The position numbers and the translations under genes are program-made. This document shows, in pieces, positions 16,501 to 26,426 of a stretch of 48,011 nt of DNA. Origin of the DNA: RHKX01 sp035759925 (lineage in GTDB: Bacteria > Actinomycetota > Thermoleophilia > Solirubrobacterales > 70-9). Position 1 is the stretch's first letter. Each line of letters starts with the position of its first letter. Location: NCBI GenBank assembly GCA_035759925.1, contig DASTTY010000049.1, forward strand, positions 1-48,011. Direction: 5' to 3'. The notes below the pieces were generated by a model. It was given only the letters and a program-made list of their open reading frames with translations. It was not told where the DNA came from and made no database searches.

Positions 16501-18654
<2,154 letters not shown>

Positions 18655-18706
18655 GGAGCAGGCCCCGGGGATTCGGTCGATACCTGCGCTGTTGACCGCC
18701 AATCAA

Positions 18707-18712
18707 TAGGAT
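18707..18712 (+). promoter_or_regulatory. -10 box, leaderless promoter of the DUF1330 gene
   Basis: TAGGAT, 8 nt before the GTG at 18721; no Shine-Dalgarno sequence is present. Confidence 0.5.
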
Positions 18713-18720
18713 CCTTCGCC

Positions 18721-19116
18721 GTGGCCGTGCCGAGCGAAGCCGAGCAGCTCAACGCCGAGGGGTTCCGTGAGCTGCTCGAGCGCTCGCGCTCGGAGGACGA
18801 CGGGCCGGTCGTGATGCTCAACCTGCTGGCGCTGAAGCCCGACGGCGGGCTCGAGAAGTACATGGAGTACGGCGCCGCGGTGGCACCGCTGCTCGAGGGG
18901 ATCGGCGGCAGGCCGCTGTACACGGCGCGCGGCGGCCGCTCGCTGCTCGGTGGCGACCGGGTCTGGGACCTGGTCCTCCTCGTTCAGTACCCGAGCAGGG
19001 CCGCGTTCCTGGAGATGGTCGGCTCACCCGAGTACGAGGCGATCGCGCACCTGCGGACGGAGGCGATCACCGCCTCCGAGCTGCACCCGCTCGAGCTGGA
19101 GCCGAGCGGAGACTGA
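18721..19116 (+). CDS. DUF1330-family protein
   Basis: Small cytoplasmic protein of 131 residues with the ferredoxin-like alpha+beta barrel pattern of DUF1330: GPVVMLNLLALKPDGGLEKYMEYGAAVAPLLEGIGGRPLY, then WDLVLLVQYPSRAAFLEMVGSPEYEAIAHLR. The YPSRAAFLEM/SPEYEAIA.LR segment is the family hallmark. The biochemical function of the family is unknown. The GTG at 18721 is supported by the promoter box eight bases upstream. It converges on the flavin monooxygenase with a 3-bp gap. Confidence 0.83.
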   Translation: MAVPSEAEQLNAEGFRELLERSRSEDDGPVVMLNLLALKPDGGLEKYMEYGAAVAPLLEGIGGRPLYTARGGRSLLGGDRVWDLVLLVQYPSRAAFLEMVGSPEYEAIAHLRTEAITASELHPLELEPSGD

Positions 19117-19119
19117 GCC

Positions 19120-20484
19120 TCAGGCGGGGACGCCGGCGCTCACCGGCGTCGCTGCGCTCAGCTCAGCGCGCCGGTCGGCCCGGTCGCGGCCGGCCTCGAG
19201 CTCCTTGTCGAGGTCGCGCATGTAGTCGTCGTAATCGACCTGGATCGTGTGCCGCTTCGAGGCGACGTAGCGCTTCCGCATCTTCCGCATCTTCGCGGCG
19301 ATGTCGGCATCCATCTGCGCCCGAGACGGCAGGTCGAAGCGGTCTCGCAGCGCCTCGGTGATCAGGACCGACTGGCGCTCGGCGATCGGCATGATCGCGC
19401 CGAGCGGCTGGACCAGCCCGAGGAAGAACAGGTTCTCGTACTCGGGGTGGAACATGAACTTGTAGAGCGGCAGCTCGTTGTCCTTGGCGGCGATGAAGTC
19501 CTCGTCGAAGAACGGGAACGTGATCTTGTAGCCGGTGCAGTAGACGACGAGGTCGGCGTGGACCTCGCTGCCGTCCGTGAAGCGGACCGTCTCGCCGTCG
19601 AGCGCGGCGATGTTCGGCTTCGGGCTGATCGCGCCGTGGGCGAGCCGGTCGAGGATCCGGCCGCTGACCGTCGGGTGGGCGTGCGCGAACTTGTGGTCCG
19701 GTTCGGGCAGCCCGTAGTTCTCCATCCGGCCGACGTTGAGCTTGAGGAGCTGCGCCATCACCGGGAAGCGGATCCAGTGCGGCAGCCACTCGGCGCCGCC
19801 GATCTGGTCGACCGGCTTGCCGAACAGGTACTTCGGGATCACGTAGGCGCCACGGCGGGCCGCGAGGTAGGTGTTCCGCGCGTGGTAGGAGGCATCGACG
19901 GCGATGTCCATCGCCGAGTTGCCCATGCCGAGGACGACGACGTCCTTGTCGGCGACCTGGGTCTCCTCCTTGTAGTAGTGGGAGTGCATCTGCTCCCCCG
20001 CGAACGTGTCGCTGCCTGGGAACGGCGGCTCCGGCCAGCGCGGGTCCCAGTGGTGGCCGTTGGCGACGATGACGGCGTCGTAGGTCTCGGTCTCCCCCTC
20101 CGTCGTCCGCACCTCCCAGCGGCCGTCGTCGAGCCGCTCGACGTGGTCGACGCCGACCCCGAAGCGGATCCGGTCGCGGAACCCGAAGTGATCCACGTAG
20201 TCGTCGAAGTAGCGGGCGATGTGGTCGTGGCGCGGGAAGTCGGGATAGGACTTCGGCATCGGGAAGTCCGAGAACTCCATGCGCTCGCGCGAGGTGTTGA
20301 TGTGAAGCGACCGGTACGACGACGAGATGCCGTTCCTGTTCTGGAAGACCCAGTTGCCGCCGACCCGGTCGGAGAGCTCGTAGCAGTCGAACGGGAGACC
20401 GCGCTCGTGGAGCGCCTTCGCGGCGGCGATGCCGCTCGAGCCGGCGCCGATCAGGCAGGTTCTGGGGGAGTCGTCAGCATTCAT
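19120..20484 (-). CDS. Flavin-containing monooxygenase (FMO / Baeyer-Villiger type)
   Basis: FAD- and NADPH-dependent monooxygenase of 454 residues. The N-terminal FAD site is LIGAGSSGIAAAKAL, the class B signature is FAGEQMHSHYY (F-x-G-x3-H-x3-Y, about residues 160-170), the NADPH site is VLGMGNSAMDIA and the late C-T-G-Y motif is VVYCTGYK. Such enzymes oxygenate nitrogen, sulfur or ketone groups of small molecules; substrate unknown. The ATG at 20484 matches the start of the FAD strand. Its 3' end carries a perfect 8-bp inverted repeat that may terminate the convergent DUF1330 transcript. Confidence 0.9.
   Translation of the reverse strand: MNADDSPRTCLIGAGSSGIAAAKALHERGLPFDCYELSDRVGGNWVFQNRNGISSSYRSLHINTSRERMEFSDFPMPKSYPDFPRHDHIARYFDDYVDHFGFRDRIRFGVGVDHVERLDDGRWEVRTTEGETETYDAVIVANGHHWDPRWPEPPFPGSDTFAGEQMHSHYYKEETQVADKDVVVLGMGNSAMDIAVDASYHARNTYLAARRGAYVIPKYLFGKPVDQIGGAEWLPHWIRFPVMAQLLKLNVGRMENYGLPEPDHKFAHAHPTVSGRILDRLAHGAISPKPNIAALDGETVRFTDGSEVHADLVVYCTGYKITFPFFDEDFIAAKDNELPLYKFMFHPEYENLFFLGLVQPLGAIMPIAERQSVLITEALRDRFDLPSRAQMDADIAAKMRKMRKRYVASKRHTIQVDYDDYMRDLDKELEAGRDRADRRAELSAATPVSAGVPA
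19129..19150 (+). terminator. Hairpin inside the 3' end of the monooxygenase gene
   Basis: GACGCCGG (19129-19136) and CCGGCGTC (19143-19150) form a perfect 8-bp stem with a CGCTCA loop, starting 12 bp past the DUF1330 stop. It is also coding for the last residues of the monooxygenase, an economical arrangement for convergent genes. Confidence 0.45.
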
Positions 20485-20537
20485 CCGGAGGATCGGAAGC
20501 GGAGGTTACCCCTCCAGCGGTCTGTCACGATGGCGGC

Positions 20538-22085
20538 GTGAGACGCAGCCGCCACGCCGCCGCGAGCGGCATCGTCCTCGCGATCGCGATCGTGGCGCTC
20601 GTCCTCGCAAGCCCGGCCGCGGCCGCCTACGAGCCCGGCGCGAAGTCGCTCGGCGATCCGATCCTCCCGCAGGTCGGCAACGGCGGCTACGACGTGAGCC
20701 ACTACGCGGTCGATCTCGACTACGACCCGGCGACCAACCGCTTCGCCGCCGGCACGCGGACGACGATCACCGCTCGCGCCACGCAGGACCTCTCCCGGTT
20801 CAGCCTCGACTTCCAGCGCGACCTCGAGATCGATTCGGTGACGGTCGACGGCGCCGCCGCGAGCCGCGTGGCCCGCGCCGACGCCCGGCCGCGCCTCAGC
20901 GACAACCCCGACGTCACCCAGCCGGCGAAGCTGACGATCACCCCGGCGGCCGGCATCGCGAAAGGCGATGAGTTCGAGGTCGTCGTCGCCTACCACGGCC
21001 AGCCGGAGGCGATCGTCGATGCCGACACCTCGCTCGAGGGCTGGGTGCGGGCCTGCTCGGCACCCGGCGACTGCGACGGCTCGTTCACGGTCAACGAGCC
21101 GATCGGCGCCCAGAGCTGGTTCCCGTGCAACGACCATCCCTCCGACAAGGCGACGTTCCTGCTCCGCACGACCGCCCCGAGCGCCTACACGGCGATCGGC
21201 GCCGGCCGCCGGGTCTCGCGGATCGACAACGGCGACGGCACCGCGACGACGACATGGGCCGAGGAGCGGCCGATGGCCCCGTATCTGGCCACCGGCACCG
21301 TCGGCCTCTTCGACGTCACGACCGCGACGATGACCGACCGCACCGGCGGCGCCACGATCCCGATCTTCGCCGCGATCGACAGCGCCGGGTCGATGGAGCG
21401 CAAGGCGGCGGTAGCTGCCACGGCCGCTCGGATTCCCGAGATCATCGACTTCCTCTCCCGGCGCCTCGGCCCCTACCCATTCGAGACCGCCGGCCTGGTC
21501 GCCGACTGGGTGCCGAGCGTCGGCTACGTGCTCGAGAACCAGACCAAGCCGCACTTCGCCGGCAACGAGGACGGGCCGTCGGCGGGGCCGTCCGTGCTCG
21601 CCCACGAGCTCGCCCACCAGTGGATGGGCGACAGCGTTTCGCCCCGGCAATGGAACGTGATCTGGCACAGCGAGGGCTGGGCGACCTACTTCGAGGTGCT
21701 GTTCGACCACCGGATCGAAGGCAGCGATCTGACCCCGCGGCGCTTCTTCCGCGAGGTGTACCGCTCCGACCGGCAGTCCTGGCGCCTCGCGCCGGCGACG
21801 CTCGACGGCAACCCCGCGAACCTCTTCAGCGGCTTCGCCGTCTACAACCGACCCGGCGCGATGCTCGAGGGGCTGCGGGAGATCATCGGCGGCTCGCGGT
21901 TCGCCGATCTCACCCGCGGGATCGCCGCCGGCCGGCGTTTCGGCGACATCCGCCGCGGTCAGTTCGTCGCGGCGGCGAGGCAGGCGAGCGGGTTCCACGG
22001 CGCGAAGCTGCGCCGCCTCGGCCGCTACCTGCGGCAGTGGCTGCTCTGGGAGAAGCGGCCGCATCTGACCCCGTCCGACTTCTGA
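20538..22085 (+). CDS. Secreted M1-family metallopeptidase
   Basis: Exported zinc aminopeptidase-like protein of 515 residues with a signal peptide (hydrophobic core ~11-28, cleavage near SPAAAA). An N-terminal beta saddle (about 45-270) precedes the thermolysin-like domain: HELAHQW (His356, Glu357, His360) and the third ligand Glu379 in HSEGWATYFE, exactly the HEXXH-18-E spacing of family M1. The exopeptidase GxMEN motif appears as GYVLENQ. The long C-terminal helical domain of larger M1 enzymes is absent and only ~100 residues follow. GTG start at 20538, 53 bp from the divergent monooxygenase start. Confidence 0.92.
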   Translation: MRRSRHAAASGIVLAIAIVALVLASPAAAAYEPGAKSLGDPILPQVGNGGYDVSHYAVDLDYDPATNRFAAGTRTTITARATQDLSRFSLDFQRDLEIDSVTVDGAAASRVARADARPRLSDNPDVTQPAKLTITPAAGIAKGDEFEVVVAYHGQPEAIVDADTSLEGWVRACSAPGDCDGSFTVNEPIGAQSWFPCNDHPSDKATFLLRTTAPSAYTAIGAGRRVSRIDNGDGTATTTWAEERPMAPYLATGTVGLFDVTTATMTDRTGGATIPIFAAIDSAGSMERKAAVAATAARIPEIIDFLSRRLGPYPFETAGLVADWVPSVGYVLENQTKPHFAGNEDGPSAGPSVLAHELAHQWMGDSVSPRQWNVIWHSEGWATYFEVLFDHRIEGSDLTPRRFFREVYRSDRQSWRLAPATLDGNPANLFSGFAVYNRPGAMLEGLREIIGGSRFADLTRGIAAGRRFGDIRRGQFVAAARQASGFHGAKLRRLGRYLRQWLLWEKRPHLTPSDF

Positions 22086-22115
22086 GCAAACGACCGACAG
22101 CGAGAGGAGCAGCGA

Positions 22116-22568
22116 ATGACCGAGAAGTCCCAGTTCGACGCCGAGGAGTGGGGGCTCATCGCGAGCGCGCCTTCGATCGCGGCGATGTACGTGATCGTCA
22201 GCGAGAAGGGCGGCACCCTGCGTGAGACGATGGCGGTCGGCAAGGCCTATGCCGAGGCGCGGAAGGAATCGACCGGAGCGCCGCTCGTCGACGAGATCGT
22301 CGCCTCGGTGACCGCGGTCCCTCCGAACGAGTTCGGGAGCAAGGAGGAGTTCCAGGCGCAGGCCGTCTCGCGGCTCGGCGACGCGAAGCGGACGCTGGCG
22401 GCGAAGGCCGACGCCGACGAGGTCGCCGCCTACCGCGAGTTCGTGCTCGAGGTCGTCGAGCGCGTCGCCGCGGCCGACAAGAGCGGCGGCTTCCTCGGGA
22501 TCGGCGGCGAGCGGGTCAGCGCCCACGAGAGCGCCGCGATCGAGGAGATCCGCGAGGCGCTGAGCTGA
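22116..22568 (+). CDS. Helical protein of unknown function
   Basis: Cytoplasmic protein of 150 residues that I do not recognise. It is predicted mostly alpha-helical with no signal peptide. Features are a short hydrophobic stretch (SAPSIAAMYVIVS, about 17-29), a middle acidic/basic amphipathic region, and a glycine loop FLGIGGERVSAHE before the last helix, which faintly recalls TerB-like helical domains. It follows the M1 peptidase gene by 30 bp with its own GAGAGGAGC ribosome site, so it is probably translated from the same transcript. A clear hairpin terminator follows the stop codon. Confidence 0.75.
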   Translation: MTEKSQFDAEEWGLIASAPSIAAMYVIVSEKGGTLRETMAVGKAYAEARKESTGAPLVDEIVASVTAVPPNEFGSKEEFQAQAVSRLGDAKRTLAAKADADEVAAYREFVLEVVERVAAADKSGGFLGIGGERVSAHESAAIEEIREALS

Positions 22569-22591
22569 CCAGAGGACAGGCTGTCCCCTGG
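22569..22591. terminator. Intergenic hairpin terminator
   Basis: CCAGAGGACA (22569-22578) and TGTCCCCTGG (22582-22591) pair with one A/C mismatch around a GGC loop, immediately after the TGA of the helical protein and before the end of the convergent amidohydrolase gene. Confidence 0.6.
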
Positions 22592-22609
22592 AAGCGAGCG
22601 GCTGCGCGC

Positions 22610-23728
22610 TCAGGCGGGACCGGGCGCCGCCGGCGTCCGGGCGATCGCCAGCGCGGCGGTCAGCAGGACCGCCGACGGCGGGAAGCGAACCGACCCGCTC
22701 TCGTCGGCGGCGAGCGCCTCGGCGCGGGCGATCAGGACCTGAACCTCGTCGAGGACGCGCCGAGCTTCGTCGTCCCCGCCGGTGTCGCAGGCGAGCCGGG
22801 CGAGCGAGACCGGCTCGGTCGGGTCGGCGCCGGTGACGATCTGGGAGACGGCGCCGACGAGATGATCGACGACACGTTCGAGGTGCGGGCTGATCGGCTC
22901 CGCCTCCCCGGGCGGGCGGTCGTGGTGCTCGAGCTCCTCGCCGGCCAGCACCCGTTCGATCTGGCCGCCGGCGATCGAGCGCAGCGCGGGGGTCCCGACG
23001 CCGGCCTGGATCGCGAAGCGGAGGTGGGCGACGGCGGCGCTCATCGGCCGCCCGTAGGGTGAGTCGCTGGCCCAGACGATCTGCCCGGAGGGGATCAGCT
23101 TGAACGCGGCCATCATGTCCCCGGGGCTCCACCACGCGGTGTCGATGAGCAGGTTCGGGTGGTCGGGCATCTCCGCCCAGATCCAGGCGAGGTCGGAGAC
23201 GGCGGCGTGGGCGAGGATCAGCCGGGCGTCGGGATGGCGGCGGGTCAGGGTCACGGCGTTCTCACCGAGCGCCGGGATGCCGCGCCCGGCGTGGACGAGG
23301 ATCGGCAGGCGGCGCTCGTGGGCGAGCGCGAACAGCTCCTCGACGACCGGCTCCTCGAGGGAGAAGCCCTCGGCCCGCGGATGCAGCTTGATCCCGCGGG
23401 CGCCGGCGTCGAGGCAGCGGCCCGCCTCGGCGACCGCAGCGGCGCGGGGATCGACGCGGGCGAACGCGACGAGCCGGTCGGGCGCGGCCGCCGCGGCGGC
23501 GAGGACGCGATCGTTGGCCGGCGGGTAGCCGTCCGGCTCGTGCATCGGGAAGGTGACGGCGCGGGCGCCGATCGGGTCGAGCGCTTCGAGCAGCTCGTCG
23601 GCCTCCTGCGTGTAGCCGTCGGGATCGTCGGCGCCGAGATGGGTGTGGGCGTCGTAGAGGGTGACGTCGCCGAGCAGCGCCGCGAGCGGCTCCCACCACG
23701 GCGCCAGGACCCGGTCGATCGGCTCCAT
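22610..23728 (-). CDS. Amidohydrolase-family (amidohydrolase_2-like) protein
   Basis: Metal-dependent hydrolase or decarboxylase of the TIM-barrel amidohydrolase superfamily, 372 residues. Metal ligands are visible in DAHTHLG, GIKLHPRAEGF, LILAHAAVSD and the final Asp in VWASDSPYGR; LVHAGRGIP completes the barrel face. The C-terminal ~120 residues are an alpha-helical extension without recognisable motif. Substrate unknown. The ATG at 23728 lies seven bases after a TAGCGT box whose first three bases are the stop codon of the upstream aminotransferase gene. Last gene of the luciferase-like / PatB-like / amidohydrolase run. Confidence 0.85.
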   Translation of the reverse strand: MEPIDRVLAPWWEPLAALLGDVTLYDAHTHLGADDPDGYTQEADELLEALDPIGARAVTFPMHEPDGYPPANDRVLAAAAAAPDRLVAFARVDPRAAAVAEAGRCLDAGARGIKLHPRAEGFSLEEPVVEELFALAHERRLPILVHAGRGIPALGENAVTLTRRHPDARLILAHAAVSDLAWIWAEMPDHPNLLIDTAWWSPGDMMAAFKLIPSGQIVWASDSPYGRPMSAAVAHLRFAIQAGVGTPALRSIAGGQIERVLAGEELEHHDRPPGEAEPISPHLERVVDHLVGAVSQIVTGADPTEPVSLARLACDTGGDDEARRVLDEVQVLIARAEALAADESGSVRFPPSAVLLTAALAIARTPAAPGPA

Positions 23729-23735
23729 CCGCGCG

Positions 23736-23741
23736 ACGCTA
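23736..23741 (-). promoter_or_regulatory. -10 box, leaderless promoter embedded in the patB stop codon
   Basis: TAGCGT on the minus strand, 7 nt before the amidohydrolase ATG; its TAG is also the stop codon of the preceding gene. Confidence 0.5.
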
Positions 23742-24908
23742 GGCATCGATGATCGGCTCCGAATCGATCGCCTCCGCGAGCCGCTTGATCGCCTCGCGGA
23801 CCAGGTCGGGCGACGTCCCGGCGTTGAGCCGGACGTGGCCCTCGCCGCCGCGGCCGAACGCGGGGCCGGAGCTGAACGCGACCCGGCCCCGCTCGAGGAC
23901 CGGCCCGGCGGGGTCGGCGCCGAGGCCGAGCTCGCCGAGATCGATCCAGACGAGGTAGCCGGCGGCAGGAGGTTCGCAGCGGGACGCCGGGACGAGCTCG
24001 CCGAGCAGCGCCGGCACGAGGCGGCGGTTGTGATCGAGGACGGCGAGGACCGCGTCGAGCCAGGGATCGCCATGCTCGTAGGCGGCGGCCGAGGCGAGCG
24101 CGCCGAGGTGGCCGCAGTGGCGGGCGCCGGGCGGCAGCTCGGCGACCGCGGCGCGCGCCGGGTCGGCGGCGGTGACGATCTGGGCGCAGCCGAGGCCGGC
24201 GAGGTTGAACGTCTTCGAGGCCGAGACGAGTGCGATCCCCCGCTCCGCCGCCTCTTCGGAGACGGTCAGGAACGGGACGTGCTCGGCGCCGGGAAGCGTC
24301 AGGGGTGCGTGGATCTCGTCGGCGAGGATCCAGGCGTCGTGCTCGGCCGCGAGCCGGGCGAGCGCCTCGAGCTCGTCCCGAGCGGCGACGGTCCCGGTCG
24401 GGTTGTGGGGATTGCAGAGCAGGAGCGCCCGGGCCCCGGCCGCGAAGGCGGCGTCGATCCCGTCGAGGTCGAGCTCGCGGCCGCCGGCCAGCGGCACCTC
24501 GGCGAGCACGCATCCGGCGTCGGGCACGAGGCCGAAGAACGGGTGGTAGACGGGCGGGGTGACGACGACCCGGTCGCCGGGCTCGAGCAGCGTCCGCAGC
24601 AGGTCGGTGAGACCCGCGACCACGTCGTTGCAGGCGACCACCTGGGCGGGATCGATGCTCCAGCCGTGGCGGCGCTCGAGGAAGCCGGCGAGCGCTTCGG
24701 GCAGGCCGGCGGCGGCCGGGTTCGCGTAGCCGGCGTCGCTGCGGTCGAGGGCGGCACGGAGCGCATCGGCGACCGGCGCGGCGAGCGGGAAGTCCATCTC
24801 CGCGACCCACGAGGGGAGGACGTCCGGCTCGTAGGTCGTCCACTTGACGCTGCGGCGCTCGCGCAGCGCCTCGAGCCGCAGGTCGGTGAGCCCGCTGTCG
24901 AGCTCCAC
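23739..24908 (-). CDS. PLP-dependent aminotransferase/C-S lyase, PatB/MalY-like
   Basis: Fold-type I PLP enzyme of 389 residues. The N-terminal KWTTYEPDVLPSWVAEMDFP is the hallmark of the PatB/MalY cystathionine beta-lyase group; NPHNPTG, ILADEIHAPL and the PLP lysine in SASKTFNLAG follow, and the substrate carboxylate is bound by Arg in HVRLNAGTS. Members cleave carbon-sulfur bonds of cystathionine or cysteine conjugates, so a role in sulfur amino acid metabolism or thiol release is inferred. GTG start at 24908, only two bases after the stop of the luciferase-like gene, so translation is likely coupled. The TAG stop belongs to the next promoter box. Confidence 0.9.
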   Translation of the reverse strand: MELDSGLTDLRLEALRERRSVKWTTYEPDVLPSWVAEMDFPLAAPVADALRAALDRSDAGYANPAAAGLPEALAGFLERRHGWSIDPAQVVACNDVVAGLTDLLRTLLEPGDRVVVTPPVYHPFFGLVPDAGCVLAEVPLAGGRELDLDGIDAAFAAGARALLLCNPHNPTGTVAARDELEALARLAAEHDAWILADEIHAPLTLPGAEHVPFLTVSEEAAERGIALVSASKTFNLAGLGCAQIVTAADPARAAVAELPPGARHCGHLGALASAAAYEHGDPWLDAVLAVLDHNRRLVPALLGELVPASRCEPPAAGYLVWIDLGELGLGADPAGPVLERGRVAFSSGPAFGRGGEGHVRLNAGTSPDLVREAIKRLAEAIDSEPIIDA

Positions 24909-24910
24909 GC

Positions 24911-25939
24911 TCAGCCGGTTGCTCCGGCCGTCGCCCGCGGCTCGAGCGCGAAGGCCTCGGCGAGCAGCTCGTAGGAGCGCACGCGATCGGCGGTGTCGTG
25001 GACGTTCGTCATCGCCATCAGCTCGTCGGCTCCGCTCCGCGTCAACAGCTCGTCGGCCTTGTCGCGGATCGTCAGCGGCGAGCCGACGAGCATCCGCTCG
25101 GCCGCGACCGGGCGCGGTGCCGGCGGCCGCCCCTCCTCGGCGATCGCATCCTCGACCGACGGCAGCGGGGTCGGCCGTCCCGCCCGGAGTCGCCTGAACG
25201 CAACCCGCGAAGGGGCGGCGATGCGCTGCGCCGCCTCGTCGTCGTCGGCGCAGACGATCGCGTGCGAGAGGATCGCGTAGGGAGTGTCGAGCTGATCCGA
25301 GGGCCGGAACTCGTCGCGATAGAGGCGCAGCGCATCGATCGCCATCTCCGGGTTGATCTGCCCGGCGAAGGCGAACCCGAGCCCGGCGACGGCGGCGAGG
25401 CGGGCCGAGAAGTCGCTCGAGCCGAGCAGGAAGATCGGCGGCAGCGACGCGTCCCAGGGGGCCGCCCGGACGTGGCTGAAGGCATGGCCCTCGGGCCAGG
25501 GGCGCGAGCCGGCGAATGCGAGCAGCTCGCCGAGCTGCTCGGGGAGGTCGTCGGCGGCCATCGCCTCGCGGCTGCGGCGCAGCGCGTAGGCGGTCATCTG
25601 GTCGGTGCCGGGCGCCCGGCCGATCCCGAGGTCGATCCGGTCCGGAAAGAGCGCGGCGAGGACCTTGAACTGCTCGGCGACCCGGAGCGGGCTGTGGTTG
25701 GGGAGCATCACGCCGCCGGAGCCGACTCGGATCTGCTCGGTGGCGGCCGCGACCTGCCCGATCATCAGCTCCGGGGACGAGCTGGCGACCATCGCGCCGC
25801 CGTGGTGCTCGGCGAGCCAGTAGCGGTGGTAGCCGAGCCGGTCGGCGTGGCGCCCGAGGTCGATCGTGTCATGGAGGGCCTGCGACTCGGTCGATCCGGC
25901 CGCCACCGGCGAGAGGTCGAGCACCGAGAGGCGGGGCAT
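24911..25939 (-). CDS. Luciferase-like (LLM class) flavin-dependent monooxygenase
   Basis: FMN-dependent TIM-barrel oxidoreductase of 342 residues. The family N-terminus LSVLDLSPVAAGSTESQAL and the segment YHRYWLAEHHGGAMVASSSPELMIG with RVGSGGVMLPNHSPLRVAEQFKVL are those of the YtmO/YhbW/MsnO8-like branch. Some members of this branch lie in sulfur-compound operons, and the PatB-like C-S lyase directly downstream suggests a shared pathway for organosulfur compounds (inference). The ATG at 25939 has a TAAGTT box six bases upstream, making it the first gene of a three-gene operon. Confidence 0.9.
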   Translation of the reverse strand: MPRLSVLDLSPVAAGSTESQALHDTIDLGRHADRLGYHRYWLAEHHGGAMVASSSPELMIGQVAAATEQIRVGSGGVMLPNHSPLRVAEQFKVLAALFPDRIDLGIGRAPGTDQMTAYALRRSREAMAADDLPEQLGELLAFAGSRPWPEGHAFSHVRAAPWDASLPPIFLLGSSDFSARLAAVAGLGFAFAGQINPEMAIDALRLYRDEFRPSDQLDTPYAILSHAIVCADDDEAAQRIAAPSRVAFRRLRAGRPTPLPSVEDAIAEEGRPPAPRPVAAERMLVGSPLTIRDKADELLTRSGADELMAMTNVHDTADRVRSYELLAEAFALEPRATAGATG

Positions 25940-25945
25940 GCGGCC

Positions 25946-25951
25946 AACTTA
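25946..25951 (-). promoter_or_regulatory. -10 box, leaderless promoter of the luciferase-like operon
   Basis: TAAGTT on the minus strand, 6 nt before the ATG at 25939. Confidence 0.5.
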
Positions 25952-26033
25952 GCGAGTCGCCGGACTACGCCGGAGCGTTGCTTAGAGTCCCCGACCGCGC
26001 ACCCGAACCCGGATTCATGCGAAGGGAGAGACG

Positions 26034-26426
26034 ATGAGTCAACGCGACGCGACCACGCACGCGCGAGGTGGCGGCTGGGTCACCTTCATCGGCGTCATGT
26101 TCGCCCTGCTAGGCACGTTCAACGCGATCGACGGGGTCGTCGCGCTGGCCGGCGACGCGAAGTTCCAGGAGGAGAACCTGTTCTTCGGCGACCTCACGTT
26201 CTGGGGTCTGACCCTGCTCGGGATCGGAGCGTTGCAGCTCTTCACCGCCGTCCTGATCCTCCGCCGCAACGCCAACGGCCAGGGCCTCGGGATCATCCTC
26301 TGCGGCTTCAACCTCGTCTGGCAGCTCTTCTTCGTCGCGGTCTTCCCGATCTGGTCGCTGCTGATAATCGCCGCCGACGTGCTGATCATCTACGGGCTCT
26401 GCATCTACGACGATCAGTTCAAGTGA
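26034..26426 (+). CDS. Small four-helix membrane protein (DUF7144-like)
   Basis: Integral membrane protein of 130 residues with four hydrophobic segments: ~15-38 (VTFIGVMFALLGTFNAIDGVVAL), ~53-76, ~85-103 and ~105-122. The pattern GxWVxFxGxMfxxxGxFNxIdGxvAL with a short soluble loop before helix two matches a widespread actinobacterial membrane family of unknown function. The ATG follows a GAAGGGAGAG ribosome site, so unlike many neighbours this gene has a leader. Its last eight bases overlap the end of the convergent flippase-like gene. Confidence 0.83.
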   Translation: MSQRDATTHARGGGWVTFIGVMFALLGTFNAIDGVVALAGDAKFQEENLFFGDLTFWGLTLLGIGALQLFTAVLILRRNANGQGLGIILCGFNLVWQLFFVAVFPIWSLLIIAADVLIIYGLCIYDDQFK

